Assembly: GCF_900111175.1 (NCBI RefSeq) | Contig: NZ_FOGI01000014.1 | Location: 62,001-126,000, forward strand | DNA: 64,000 nt | Direction of reading: 5' to 3' | From: Actinokineospora terrae | GTDB lineage: Bacteria > Actinomycetota > Actinomycetes > Mycobacteriales > Pseudonocardiaceae | Shown: positions 52,420 through 61,891 of the stretch, piece after piece | Layout of the letters: the number at the start of each line of letters is the position of its first letter | How positions within the stretch are numbered: position 1 is the stretch's first letter | The notes under the pieces: model-generated | What the model saw: only the letters and a program-made list of their open reading frames with translations | What the model was told of the DNA's origin: nothing | Database searches by the model: none | Translations under genes and position numbers: made by a program

Positions 52420-53274
52420 ATGCCGCGCGACACCGGTTTCCCCGACGCCGACGCCGAGTACGACTTCCTGCGGGCGCGCCGCCGCCAGGTCCTCGCCCGG
52501 CTCAGCGCGTGGCTGCGGCGGGAACCGGACGACGTGAACATCATGCTGCCGTTCGACGAGGTCGTGGCCGCGCTCGGCCGCGCCGGGGAGCGGCGGCTGG
52601 GTCTACAGGTGATCCCGCTGGAGTCGATCGTCGGCAGTGTCGACCGGGCGCGGGAGTTCGACCGCCGGTTCCGGCCGACGTCGGCGCAGTCGCGGCAACG
52701 CTGGGAACGGCTGGCCCGTGCCTCCCGCCGCGGTGAGTCGACCCCGCCGATCGAGGTCTACCGGGTCGGCGAACTCCACTTCGTCATCGACGGCCACCAC
52801 CGCGTGTCGGTCGCGCACGCCCTGGGTCTCGGCACCATCGACGCGACGGTCACCGAGATCGTCACCCGGGTGCCCGCCGAGGGGATCCGGCTGCGCGGCG
52901 ACCTGATCACCAAGGACTACCACCGGGTGTTCCTGGACCGCGTCCCGCTGAGCCAGGACCGGCGGGCCACGATCTCGCTGACCGACCCGTGGGACTACAC
53001 GGAGCTGAGCGAGGCGGTGGAGGCGTGGGGGTTCCGGTTGATGCAGGACGAACAGCGCTTCCTCGACCGGCCCACCGTCGCGCGGCGGTGGCACGAGGAG
53101 GAGTTCACGCCGGTCGTGGAGATGGTCCGCCAGGCGGGGATCGCCACCAACCGCACCAACGCGGAGGCGTACCTCTGGGCGATCGGCGAGCGCTACCGGC
53201 TGATCCGTTCCCACCACTGGGACGACGACGTCCTCAACACACTCCGCCTCAACACACTCCGCGGCCGCGACTGA
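52420..53274 (+). CDS. ParB-like nuclease/partition-domain protein
   Basis: 284 residues from ATG 52420 with GGGGAG upstream. The N-terminal two thirds include LGLQVIPLESIVGSVDRARE and VYRVGELHFVIDGHHRVSV, the ParB/sulfiredoxin-like motif (IDGHHR) that in ParB binds CTP. The helix-turn-helix expected of chromosomal ParB is not seen, and the C-terminus is a helical region with EAYLWAIGERYRLIR. Probably a nucleotide-binding or DNA-linked protein rather than the ParB of the origin. Confidence 0.77.
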   Translation: MPRDTGFPDADAEYDFLRARRRQVLARLSAWLRREPDDVNIMLPFDEVVAALGRAGERRLGLQVIPLESIVGSVDRAREFDRRFRPTSAQSRQRWERLARASRRGESTPPIEVYRVGELHFVIDGHHRVSVAHALGLGTIDATVTEIVTRVPAEGIRLRGDLITKDYHRVFLDRVPLSQDRRATISLTDPWDYTELSEAVEAWGFRLMQDEQRFLDRPTVARRWHEEEFTPVVEMVRQAGIATNRTNAEAYLWAIGERYRLIRSHHWDDDVLNTLRLNTLRGRD

Positions 53275-53284
53275 CCCTCGCGGA

Positions 53285-54301
53285 TCAGGTGGTGGTGGCC
53301 GAGGGTTGGGCGCGTTGGACCACCTGGTCGGCGAAGGAGTCCAGCAGTCGGGTGCCGAGTTGTTGGGAGTAGCCGAGGACCAGCGCGAAGATCAGCAGCG
53401 CCGCCTGGTTGCCGACCAGGTCGTGGAGCAGGCCGGTGCGCAGGATGAGAACTCCGACGACGGCGAGGATCGCGCCGAGGAGCACTTTGACCACGGCTTG
53501 GTACGGGGTGAGGGTGTAGGGGACGACGCTGGGTTTGGTGCGGAGTAAGAGAACTACTACCGCTATAGAGGCGCCGAGCATGCCCATGAGTTGGAGCCAC
53601 CAGACGTCGCCACCGGTGGGTGTGCCGGTGCCGGTGGGGCAGATCGCGTCGGCGCCGGTGCCCAGGCACAGCGGGAGCATGTGGTCGTGCAGCGCGGTGA
53701 GCCAGCCCACGGCCAGGTTGATCGCGAGGAGCAGCAGGCCGAACAGGATGATCCGGTTGCGCAGGCTCCGCACCGCCGTGGCGGCGTCGTGCGAGGCCTG
53801 GTGCATCCCGCGCAGCGCCACGAGCACGACGTCCCGGCGCGCGGCGTCCCCGAGGACGTCGAACGCGGCGGGGGCGAGCGCCCTGGCCCGGGGGTCGCGC
53901 TCGGGGAGCTTGCGGGTGACCGTGGCCCGGATCGCGGGCATCCGGCTCGGCAGATCCGGACTGGACGCGACCAGCACCTCGTCGGCCAGGTGCACCGCGC
54001 GCCACGCCCGTTCGATGTTGACCCCGGAGTACCAGCGCGCGGGAGAGCTCTTCAACTCCACCGCCCGAGCCGCGATCCGCATGGCGACGTGCACCGCCTG
54101 CGGGACGTCAGCCGGGCGCTGGTCGATCTCCGCCTGCAACCGCTGGAGCCGCTCCACCACCGACATCCGCCACGCCGAGGCCGGGTGCAACTCCTCCACC
54201 CGCGTCGACCAATCCCCACCCCCGCCCACCGTCTCGGACCGCCCGGCCGCCGCGGCGACCACCAACTCCCCCACCACCGAAGGCCGAACCTCGGTACCCA
54301 T
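53285..54301 (-). CDS. Four-span membrane protein, function unknown
   Basis: 338 residues from ATG 54301. An N-terminal soluble helical domain of about 195 residues (RMSVVERLQRLQAEIDQRP, SSPARWYSGVNIERAWRAV) is followed by four hydrophobic spans: IILFGLLLLAINLAVGWLTA, LMGMLGASIAVVVLLL, VLLGAILAVVGVLIL and AALLIFALVLGYSQQL. Resembles sensor-like or scaffold membrane proteins; no family assigned. ATG codons at 54316 and 54370 are alternative starts. Confidence 0.7.
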   Translation of the reverse strand: MGTEVRPSVVGELVVAAAAGRSETVGGGGDWSTRVEELHPASAWRMSVVERLQRLQAEIDQRPADVPQAVHVAMRIAARAVELKSSPARWYSGVNIERAWRAVHLADEVLVASSPDLPSRMPAIRATVTRKLPERDPRARALAPAAFDVLGDAARRDVVLVALRGMHQASHDAATAVRSLRNRIILFGLLLLAINLAVGWLTALHDHMLPLCLGTGADAICPTGTGTPTGGDVWWLQLMGMLGASIAVVVLLLRTKPSVVPYTLTPYQAVVKVLLGAILAVVGVLILRTGLLHDLVGNQAALLIFALVLGYSQQLGTRLLDSFADQVVQRAQPSATTT

Positions 54302-55151
54302 CCCGCATCGCCCCATCCACCAGGCAGCGCACCACTCAGTGAATGACGTCGACCCCCACCCCCAGAACATAACGACGGCACAAGCCCTATCGAGATCACT
54401 GCCCGAACGGGCAATCGCCGCTGCCCACCCAAGACACCAAGGACCCGAACCCACCACCCAACCGCCGCGTCCTGCGCGGTCCACCATGACCTTGAACAAC
54501 CCCGGCGCGCAGGCTGATCACCACGCCCGCCGGTCGCGCACACAGCACCTCCCTTCTACACAACGACCCGTGCCACATCACCCCCACTTGGACCGCGGAC
54601 ACGACGCGATGCGCCCACCGCAGTCCGAGGCTCTCGCCCCAGCCAACCGCGCGAACGCCACTGCCACCAAGGCCGCCTCGACAAACCGGGATCCATCGCA
54701 GTGGCGGACACCGGAAACACGCCATGCGCCATGCGCCATGCACCGGGCACCATGCGCCATGCACCGGGCACCGGGCACCGGGCACCGGGCACCGGGCACC
54801 GGGCACCGGGCACCGGGCACCGGGCACCGGGACGAGGCAACCACGGCCGTCCGGGACTCGGGGCAGGTACGCCGCCCGGGACTCGGGGTGGCTCGTGTCG
54901 ACGGACTCGGTCGATATCTGGCGTTGGCAAGCCTCAACTCGGGTCCTCGGCGGCGTTCCAGGAGACCAGCGGGCCGCAGGAGCGGTTCGGCCGTAGCGGC
55001 AATGCGGTCGTAGCGGCGGCGGGGTCGTAGTGGCGGCGAGGTTGTGGCGGTGGCGTGCTTGTCCGGGCCGGTCTGGTCCTGGACAGGCTGCCCCGCCCTG
55101 TCCACGCCACGGGAGCCAAGGTGGCGTGGACAGGGGGCCGGGGTCAGACGG
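54302..55151. other. 850-bp gene-poor region with repetitive DNA
   Basis: No gene that I can support. Open frames exist on both strands but consist of translated repeats or low-complexity sequence. It contains the heptamer tract at 54721-54831 and, near 54970-55060, GCGGTCGTAGCGGCGG-type imperfect repeats. Confidence 0.6.
54721..54831. repeat. Heptanucleotide tandem repeat
   Basis: About 16 contiguous 7-base units: GCCATGC (x3), ACCGGGC, ACCATGC, GCCATGC, then nine ACCGGGC and a partial copy. The mixture of GCCATGC and ACCGGGC variants suggests expansion from a mixed ancestor. The 7-base period makes every frame open and gives false coding frames of PGARCPV type. Confidence 0.95.
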
Positions 55152-55508
55152 TCAGGTTGGCCAGATCTGGATGGCGCGGACGACGAAGGGGGTGGCTGGG
55201 ACGTAGGTGCCCAGGCCTGGGTAGGTGGTGAAGTCGGACTCCGTCGCGCACTCGGAGGATTCGTAGACGGTCACGTCGTGGCGCAGGAGGTTGGCCAGGG
55301 AGCGGGATTCGCGGCCTAGGACCAGGCACTCGCCCACCACGACCGAGCCGATGCCGAAGGTGCCGGATTCGCCGTGGAAGGACAGGCCTGACCACAGGCA
55401 GAGTTCGCCTCGTTCGCACGGTACGGCGGGCGACGCCACGGCTGGGGTCACCAGGCCCAGCAGTGCGAGCACGGTCAGGAGTGCCGCGCAGACCCTGGAA
55501 AAGATCAT
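55152..55508 (-). CDS. Secreted I36-type peptidase inhibitor-like protein
   Basis: 118 residues from ATG 55508 with GAGGTGG upstream. A signal peptide (LLTVLALLGLVTPAVASPA) then a beta/gamma-crystallin-like domain: CERGELCLWSGLSFHGESG, ECLVLGRESRSLANLL and TVYESSECATES. Four to five Cys support disulfides. Matches the I36/SMPI-like family in layout; inhibition of a protease is inferred. Confidence 0.78.
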   Translation of the reverse strand: MIFSRVCAALLTVLALLGLVTPAVASPAVPCERGELCLWSGLSFHGESGTFGIGSVVVGECLVLGRESRSLANLLRHDVTVYESSECATESDFTTYPGLGTYVPATPFVVRAIQIWPT

Positions 55509-55621
55509 CTCTACCACCTCGATCCCCGTGGACCGCCCCTGGTGGGCGGTCCGACGGGGACCAAGATGGCAGAGTGTCAAGACCGGTGTGGAAAGTTGTC
55601 CACAGCCCCACTCGACCGAGG

Positions 55622-56803
55622 TCAGCCGGTGTGGGTGAGGGTGCGGCCGTCCTTGGGGTCGAAGAGGTGGAGCTTGTCCGGGTCGAACCAGACCTCGGCC
55701 TCGTCGCCCTCCTTGATGGGGGAGGCGGCGGAGAGGCGGGTGACGATCTGGGCGCCGTTGTCGGTCATCTCGGCGGAGCCCGACTCGGCGGCCAGTTCGT
55801 CGAGTTCGGCGGATGTCGCGGTCTCGCCCTCCACCAGGAAGTAGGCGAACTTGTCCGACCCCATCGACTCCATGACCTCGACGGCGGCGGTGAACGTCCC
55901 GCCTGCCGAGCGCTCGGCCTCGTCGAGCAGCGAGGCGTCCTCGAAGTGCTCCGGCCGCAGCCCGACGATCACCTCGCGCGGCGCCGACGACGACTCCACC
56001 AGCCGCCGGATCCGGTCGGTCAGCGGCACGGGCCCCAGCGGGGTGCGCAACTGGCCGTCGGCCAGCGTGGCGGGCAGGAAGTTCATCGACGGCGACCCGA
56101 TGAACCCGGCGACGAACAGGTTCACCGGCTGCTCGTAGAGCGACTGCGGCGACCCGATCTGCTGCACCACTCCGCCGCGCATCACCACGACCCGGTCGCC
56201 GAGGGTCATCGCCTCGGTCTGGTCGTGGGTGACGTACACCGTGGTCGTGCCGAGCCGCCGTTGCAGCTTGGCCACCGAGGTGCGCATCTGCACGCGCAGC
56301 TTGGCGTCCAAGTTGGACAGCGGCTCGTCCATCAGGAACGCCTTGGGGTCGCGCACGATCGCGCGCCCCATCGCCACCCGCTGCCGCTGGCCGCCGGAGA
56401 GGTTGCCCGGCTTGCGGTCGAGGTGCTGGCCGAGGTCGAGGATGCGCGCGGCCTCCTCCACCTTGCGGTTGACCGTCTCCTTGTCCACGTGCGCGAGCCG
56501 CAGCGGGAACGCCATGTTCTCCCGGACGCTCATGTGCGGGTAGAGCGCGTAGGACTGGAACACCATGGCGATGTCGCGGTCCTTGGGCGCCCGCTCGTTG
56601 ACCCGCTGCCCGTCGATGCGCAGTTCGCCGCCGGTGATGTCCTCGAGCCCGGCGATCATGTTGAGCGTGGTCGACTTCCCGCAGCCGGACGGGCCGACCA
56701 GGATGATGAACTCGCCGTCGGCGATCGTGATGTCCACATCGGACACGGCGAGCGCGCCGTCCGGGTACCGCTTGCTGACCTTGTCCAGAACGATCTCAGC
56801 CAT
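55622..56803 (-). CDS. sugC: ABC transporter ATP-binding protein, SugC/MsmK type
   Basis: 393 residues. Walker A GPSGCGKST, Q-loop VFQSYALYPHM, signature LSGGQRQRV, Walker B FLMDEPLSNLD and H-loop THDQTEAM. A C-terminal MOBE/TOBE domain follows. It energises sugar uptake through the SugAB pair. Last gene of lpqY-sugA-sugB-sugC, 4 bases after sugB. Confidence 0.93.
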   Translation of the reverse strand: MAEIVLDKVSKRYPDGALAVSDVDITIADGEFIILVGPSGCGKSTTLNMIAGLEDITGGELRIDGQRVNERAPKDRDIAMVFQSYALYPHMSVRENMAFPLRLAHVDKETVNRKVEEAARILDLGQHLDRKPGNLSGGQRQRVAMGRAIVRDPKAFLMDEPLSNLDAKLRVQMRTSVAKLQRRLGTTTVYVTHDQTEAMTLGDRVVVMRGGVVQQIGSPQSLYEQPVNLFVAGFIGSPSMNFLPATLADGQLRTPLGPVPLTDRIRRLVESSSAPREVIVGLRPEHFEDASLLDEAERSAGGTFTAAVEVMESMGSDKFAYFLVEGETATSAELDELAAESGSAEMTDNGAQIVTRLSAASPIKEGDEAEVWFDPDKLHLFDPKDGRTLTHTG

Positions 56804-56807
56804 GCCC

Positions 56808-57650
56808 CTAGCCCTTCACCGCGCCCGAGGTCAGCCCCGCGACGATGCGGCGCTGGAAGAACAACACGAACAGGATGATCGGCACCGTGATGACCACCGC
56901 GGCGGCGGACACGGTGCCGGTCGGGTCCTCGAACTGCGAGGACCCCTGGAAGAACGACAGCGCCGCCGGGACCGTCCGCGACGAGGTCGTCGAGGTCAGC
57001 GAGATGGCGAACAGGAAGTCGTTCCAGCAGAAGATGAACACCAGGATGGCCGTGGTGAACACGCCGGGGGCGGCCAGCGGCGCGATGACCCGGCGGAACG
57101 CCTGGGCCGGGGTGGCGCCGTCCATCTTCGCCGCCTTCTCCAGCTCCCACGGGATCTCGCGGAAGAACGCCGACAGGGTGTAGATCGCCAGCGGCAGCGC
57201 GAAGGTGATGTAGGGCAGGATCAGGCCCGGCCAGGTGTCGAACAGCCCGAGCGAGCGCTCCATCTCGAACAGCGGTGTGACCAGCGAGACCTGCGGGAAC
57301 ATCGCGATCAGCAGCGAGACGCCCACCAGCAACCGCTTGCCGGGGAAGTCCAGCCGCGCGATCGCGTAGGCCGCCATGGTGCCCAGCACGACCGCGATGA
57401 CGGTCGCGATCAGCGCGATGCCGACGGAGTTGAGCAGCGCGCGCAGGAACTGGTTGGTGGAGAAGATCTCCACGTAGTTCTGCAGCGTCCACTCGCGCGG
57501 GATGAAGTTCTTGTCGGTCAGCGTTTCCTTGGTCTTGAACGACAGCGAGACGATCCACAGCACCGGGACCAGCGCGTAGACCAGCACGACGACGTCGATC
57601 AGCGCCCACCGGAACTTCGCCGCCCGCTCGGTGCCTCCCATGACGGCCAT
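56808..57650 (-). CDS. sugB: Sugar ABC transporter permease, SugB-like
   Basis: 280 residues from ATG 57650, overlapping the sugA stop by one base (TGATG). About six membrane spans with the EAA loop EKAAKMDGATPAQAFRRVIAP. LNSVGIALIATVIAVVLG marks the early membrane part and FFQRRIVAGLTSGAVKG the C-terminus. MalG-family permease. Confidence 0.92.
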   Translation of the reverse strand: MAVMGGTERAAKFRWALIDVVVLVYALVPVLWIVSLSFKTKETLTDKNFIPREWTLQNYVEIFSTNQFLRALLNSVGIALIATVIAVVLGTMAAYAIARLDFPGKRLLVGVSLLIAMFPQVSLVTPLFEMERSLGLFDTWPGLILPYITFALPLAIYTLSAFFREIPWELEKAAKMDGATPAQAFRRVIAPLAAPGVFTTAILVFIFCWNDFLFAISLTSTTSSRTVPAALSFFQGSSQFEDPTGTVSAAAVVITVPIILFVLFFQRRIVAGLTSGAVKG

Positions 57651-58537
57651 CAGCGCTTCCCCCCGTCGTTGCCGGGCGCGGCCGCGCCGAAGACCTTCAC
57701 GAAGAGGAACGCGATGACGGCGACCGCGAGGAAGATGAGCACCGACATGGTCGACCCGACGCCGAGGTTGAGGCCGCGGATCAGGTTGTTGTAGGTCTGC
57801 ATGGACACCGAGCCGGTCTGCTGGGCGCCGCTGGTGAGCACGAAGATGTTGTCGAAGATGCGGAACGCGTCGAGCGTGCGGAACAGCAGCGCGACCAGGA
57901 TCGCGGGCTTCATCACCGGCAGCATCACCTTGGTGAACCGCTGCCACGGCGTCGCACCGTCCATCGAGGCCGCCTTGAGCAGGTCTTCCGGTACCAGCGC
58001 AAGGCCCGCCATCAGCAGCAGGGCCATGAACGGCACGGTCTTCCACACCTCGGCCAGGATGATGATCGCTAGCGCCGAGGCCCGCTGGGTCAGCGGCGCG
58101 GAGTCGCCGAAGAGCTGGGCCAGGTAGCCGGTGGTGTCCTCCCAGGCGTAGCGCCAGGAGAACGCCGCGACGACGGTCACGATGCCGTACGGGATGAGCG
58201 CGACCGTCCTGATGAGACCCCTGGCGACCAGGGTCCGGTGCATGACCAGCGCCAACGCCATGCCCAGCACCAGTTCGATGACGACAGACACGACCGTGAT
58301 GAACGTGGTGACCCCGAACGCGGTCCACCAGTAGGAGTTGCTGAGCACCGTGACGTAGTTCGCCAGGCCGACGAACTCGCGCTCGGCGGGGAACCGCAGG
58401 TCGTAGCGCTGCAACGACAACCAGACCGAGTAGATGATCGGGTACGCCGTGACCGCGATCATCACCAGCGCGGCGGGCGCGCACAGCCACAACCCGAGCC
58501 TGCGCTCGGCCTTCTTGCCCTCGCTGACCGCTTTCAC
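57650..58537 (-). CDS. sugA: Sugar ABC transporter permease, SugA-like
   Basis: 295 residues from GTG 58537, overlapping the solute-binding protein stop (GTGA). Six spans, starting LWLCAPAALVMIAVTAYPII, and the EAA loop LKAASMDGATPWQRFTKVML. MalF-family permease that pairs with SugB to form the membrane channel. Confidence 0.92.
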   Translation of the reverse strand: MKAVSEGKKAERRLGLWLCAPAALVMIAVTAYPIIYSVWLSLQRYDLRFPAEREFVGLANYVTVLSNSYWWTAFGVTTFITVVSVVIELVLGMALALVMHRTLVARGLIRTVALIPYGIVTVVAAFSWRYAWEDTTGYLAQLFGDSAPLTQRASALAIIILAEVWKTVPFMALLLMAGLALVPEDLLKAASMDGATPWQRFTKVMLPVMKPAILVALLFRTLDAFRIFDNIFVLTSGAQQTGSVSMQTYNNLIRGLNLGVGSTMSVLIFLAVAVIAFLFVKVFGAAAPGNDGGKR

Positions 58538-59814
58538 GGCAGGACCCCCTTCGAGTCGAGCGCGTCCTGCAGTTCGGTGCGCAACCGCTCGGCGGTCTTG
58601 ACCGGGTCGATGTCCGACGGCGGCGACAGGATCGTGGAGATCAGCGTGGACACGTTCTGGTACGCCGGGGTGATCGGGCGGACCGCCGGGTTCTTGAGCT
58701 CGTCGAGGATGGTGTCGCGCATCGGGTACGGCTCGGCCATCTCCGGGTCGGCGTAGACCGACTCGATGGTCGGCGGCACCCCGGAGTTGATCGCCGAGAA
58801 CTTCTGGTTCTCCGCGCTGCGCAAGCACTTCGCAGCCTCGAACGCCTCCGGCTTGTGCTGGGAGTACGAGCTGACGGCGAGGTTGAACCCGCCGAGGGTC
58901 GCGGTCCCGGTCTTGCTCGCGTCGATGGCCGGGTACGGCGCCCACTTGAACACCTTGGCCAGGTCCGGGTTGGACTTGCCCATCGAGGCGTAGACGAACG
59001 GCCAGTTCAGCTCGAACGCGGCGGTCTTGCCCGCCTCGAACTCCTGGCGGATGTTGTCCTCCTTGGCGTTGGACAGCGACGGGCTCGCCGAGGACGACCG
59101 CGCCAGGTCCCGCAGCGCCGCCAGCGCCTTGACCGCGCCGTCGTCGACGACCGCCTTGGTCCCGTCGTCGGAGAGGATCTTGCCGCCCGCACCGGCGGTC
59201 AGCTGGGAGAACTGGACGACCAGGCCCTCGTACTGGGCGCCGGTCATCAGGATGTTGCCCGGCTTGCCCTGCGACTTGAGCTGCTGCGCCTGCTGGATCA
59301 TCTCGCCCCACGACGTGGGCGGGGTGGGCACGAGGTCGCTGCGGTACCAGAGGAGTTGGACGTTGGTGTTCTTCGGCGCGGCGTAGAGCTTGTCCTCCCA
59401 CTCGGCGGTGGCCAGTGGACCTTCGAGGGTGCCGTCCTCGACGTCGGCCTTGTCCTGGCCGGTCCACTCGGCGATCCAGCCCGCCTCGGCGAACTCGGAG
59501 ACCCAGGTGACGTCGAGGCCGAGCACGTCCATGTCGGTGTCGCCAGCGGCCAACCGGCGCACCATCTGCTCGCGCTGGTCGTCGGCGCCGCGCGGCAGCA
59601 CGTTCAGCGCGATCTTGTACCGACCGCCTGCCGCCGCGTCGCACTTGGCGATGACCTGGTCGAAGTTCTCCTCAGTGGAGTAGTAGACGTTGACGGTGAT
59701 CCCGCCGGTTTCCGAACCACAGGCCGCCAGCAACGGGCTAGCGATGAGCGCGGCGCACAGCGCCGCTCGCAGGCGTCGTCCTCGGCGGCCGGACCCTCGA
59801 TGAGCACGCCCCAT
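58534..59814 (-). CDS. lpqY: Sugar-binding lipoprotein, LpqY-like
   Basis: 426 residues. Lipobox LLAAC with lipidated Cys at 32 after an Arg-rich n-region. The mature protein is a family 1 solute-binding protein: VYYSTEENFDQVIAKCDAAA, DTDMDVLGLDVTWVSEFAEA and FELNWPFVYASMGK. In mycobacteria LpqY-SugABC imports trehalose; the order here matches, so trehalose is the first guess. GGAAGGAGG upstream of the start. Confidence 0.9.
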   Translation of the reverse strand: MGRAHRGSGRRGRRLRAALCAALIASPLLAACGSETGGITVNVYYSTEENFDQVIAKCDAAAGGRYKIALNVLPRGADDQREQMVRRLAAGDTDMDVLGLDVTWVSEFAEAGWIAEWTGQDKADVEDGTLEGPLATAEWEDKLYAAPKNTNVQLLWYRSDLVPTPPTSWGEMIQQAQQLKSQGKPGNILMTGAQYEGLVVQFSQLTAGAGGKILSDDGTKAVVDDGAVKALAALRDLARSSSASPSLSNAKEDNIRQEFEAGKTAAFELNWPFVYASMGKSNPDLAKVFKWAPYPAIDASKTGTATLGGFNLAVSSYSQHKPEAFEAAKCLRSAENQKFSAINSGVPPTIESVYADPEMAEPYPMRDTILDELKNPAVRPITPAYQNVSTLISTILSPPSDIDPVKTAERLRTELQDALDSKGVLP

Positions 59815-59974
59815 CGTCCGACCTCCTTCCGACGGCTACGCCGAGGGAAGGCTGACCCGAACGACTCCCAAGCACCTCGACGTGCGCCGTCACGCGGGTA
59901 GCTCGGTACCCGCGACCGGGTCACCTGAAACTAAGTCGGCTGGTGGGGGCCCGCAATTCGACGCGGCGAAGGGT

Positions 59975-60502
59975 CTAGCCGACGCCGCCGTTCGGCCTAA
60001 GCGTGAGCTTCGCCAGCAGGTCACGGCCCCGTTCGGCGTTGCGCGGCTGGGCGAGGACGTCGTAGCGACCGGCGACCAACTGGGTGGCCGAGGCGATCTC
60101 GCGGCCCCGGCCCCTGGTGCTCGCGTACCCGGCGGCGGCGAACACGACGCCGAAGACGACACCGATGCCGAGCCCGACCAGGATCGGGCCGAAGGAGGCC
60201 TCCTGCTGGTTGAACAACCCGAGCAGCAGCCCGACGAACAGGCCGAACCAGGCGCCCGACAGCGCGCCGGTGCCGAGCACCTTCGGCCAGCTCAACCGGC
60301 CGATGACCCGCTCGACCAGCATGAGGTCGACCCCGACGATGGTCACCTCCTCGACGGGGAACTCGCTGGCGGCCAGGTGCTCCACCGCGCGGTGGGCCTC
60401 CAGGTAGGTGTCGTAGGAGCCGATCGGCCACCCGGTCGGCGGCGTCGGGACCTTGGGAAGACCCTGGTTCGTTCGTCCAGGGCCGGAGAACGCACCGGTC
60501 AT
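59975..60502 (-). CDS. General stress protein 17M-like membrane protein
   Basis: 175 residues from ATG 60502. An N-terminal domain with GSYDTYLEAHRAVEHLAASE and VTIVGVDLMLVERVIGRL, two hydrophobic Gly-rich spans (GLFVGLLLGLF, LVGLGIGVVFGVVFAAAGY), then a tail beginning STRGRGREIASATQLVAGRY. Resembles the GSP17M/YflT-like family. Directly upstream of lpqY, as Rv1234 is in M. tuberculosis as I recall. Confidence 0.82.
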   Translation of the reverse strand: MTGAFSGPGRTNQGLPKVPTPPTGWPIGSYDTYLEAHRAVEHLAASEFPVEEVTIVGVDLMLVERVIGRLSWPKVLGTGALSGAWFGLFVGLLLGLFNQQEASFGPILVGLGIGVVFGVVFAAAGYASTRGRGREIASATQLVAGRYDVLAQPRNAERGRDLLAKLTLRPNGGVG

Positions 60503-60548
60503 GTCCCCATCCTGCCAACCTGGGCCCAACCGTGCGAACCCGACACCG

Positions 60549-61742
60549 TCACCGGGACTTGTACTCCCTGAGCAGCCCCCGCGAGATGATGGTCTTCTGG
60601 ATCTCGCTGGTGCCCTCGCCGATGAGCAGGAACGGCGCCTCGCGCATCAGCCGCTCGATCTCGTACTCCTTGGAGTAGCCGTAGCCGCCGTGGATGCGGA
60701 ACGACTCCTGGGTCACCTCGGCGCAGTACTCGCTGGCCAGCAGCTTGGCCATGCCCGCCTCGACGTCGTTGCGCTGCCCGGAGTCCTTGAGCCGGGCGGC
60801 GTTGACCATCAGCAGGTGCGCGGCCTCGACCTTGGTGGCCATCTCGGCGAGCTTGAACGCGATGGCCTGGTGCTCGGCGATGGGCTTGCCGAAGGTGCGC
60901 CGCTGCTGCGCGTAGTCCACGGCGAGCTCGAAGGCGCGGATCGCGATGCCGCACGCGCGGGCGGCGACGTTGACGCGACCGACCTCGACGCCGTCCATCA
61001 TGTGCGCGAAGCCCTTGCCGGGGGCGCCGCCGAGGACCTTGTCGGCGCCGATCCGGTAGCCGTCGAACACGGCCTCGGTGGTGTCGACGCCCTTGTAGCC
61101 CATCTTCTCGATCTTGCCGGGGATGGTGAGGCCGGGCGCGACCTCACCGAAGCCCTCCGGCTTGTCGACCAGGAACGCGGTGAGGTTCTGGTGCGGCTTC
61201 TCGGCGCCCTCGTCGGTGCGGGCGAGCAGCGCGATGAGGTTGGAGCTGCCGCCGTTGGTCAGCCACATCTTGGCGCCGTCGACGGTGTAGGTGTCGCCGT
61301 CGCGCCTGGCCCTGGTCTTGATCGCGGCGACGTCGGAGCCGAGGTCGGGCTCGGACATGGAGAACGCGCCGCGGACCTCGCCGGTGGCCATCCTGGGCAG
61401 GTAGTGCCGCTTCTGCTCGTCGGTGCCGTGCTGCCTGACCATGTGCGCCACGATGAAGTGCGTGTTGATCACCCCGGACACGCTCATCCAGCCGCGCGCG
61501 ATCTGCTCGACCACCAGCGCGTAGGTCAGCAGCGACTCGCCGAGGCCGCCGTACTCCTCGGGGATGGTCAGGCCGAACAGGCCCATCTCCCGCATGCCCG
61601 CGACGATGTCGGTCGGGTACGCGTCGGCGTGCTCGAGGGCCTGCGCGTGCGGGATGATCTCCTTGTCCACGAAGTCCTTGACGGTGGCCAGGATCTCCCG
61701 CTGGATGTCGGTCAGTCCGGCGGTCTGCGCGAGGCGGGCCAT
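60549..61742 (-). CDS. Acyl-CoA dehydrogenase
   Basis: 397 residues from ATG 61742 with AGGGAG upstream; a longer frame lacks a site. Typical N-domain GLFGLTIPEEYGGLGESLL, FSMSEPDLGSDVAAIKT, VDGAKMWLTNGG, the C-terminal domain QQRRTFGKPIAEHQAIAF, EVGRVNVAARACGI and catalytic region FRIHGGYGYSKEYEIERLMR. FAD-dependent oxidation of an acyl-CoA. Next to CitE lyases; a methylsuccinyl-CoA dehydrogenase role is possible by context, not proven. Confidence 0.93.
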   Translation of the reverse strand: MARLAQTAGLTDIQREILATVKDFVDKEIIPHAQALEHADAYPTDIVAGMREMGLFGLTIPEEYGGLGESLLTYALVVEQIARGWMSVSGVINTHFIVAHMVRQHGTDEQKRHYLPRMATGEVRGAFSMSEPDLGSDVAAIKTRARRDGDTYTVDGAKMWLTNGGSSNLIALLARTDEGAEKPHQNLTAFLVDKPEGFGEVAPGLTIPGKIEKMGYKGVDTTEAVFDGYRIGADKVLGGAPGKGFAHMMDGVEVGRVNVAARACGIAIRAFELAVDYAQQRRTFGKPIAEHQAIAFKLAEMATKVEAAHLLMVNAARLKDSGQRNDVEAGMAKLLASEYCAEVTQESFRIHGGYGYSKEYEIERLMREAPFLLIGEGTSEIQKTIISRGLLREYKSR

Positions 61743-61891
61743 GCGAGCTCCCTGCTTGTCCCGGGGATTGTTACCGGCCAGTATGTCGCGGCCAACGCCC
61801 GTTCGCGCCCTCGAAGTGCTCCGGACCACATGCGTCGGCCCGGGCTTGATCCAGCCCGGGCCGTTTGGCGGTCTCGGTATTGGGTTATCCC

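Noticed and set aside
54396..54930. Reverse frames with PGARCPV-type repeated peptides
   Set aside because: They are the translation of the 7-base repeat, open in all frames, with no start context or homologous domain.
59920..59931. GTCACCTGAAAC as a GlnR site
   Set aside because: Half-site spacing is wrong for the GlnR box and the flanking genes are not nitrogen-related.
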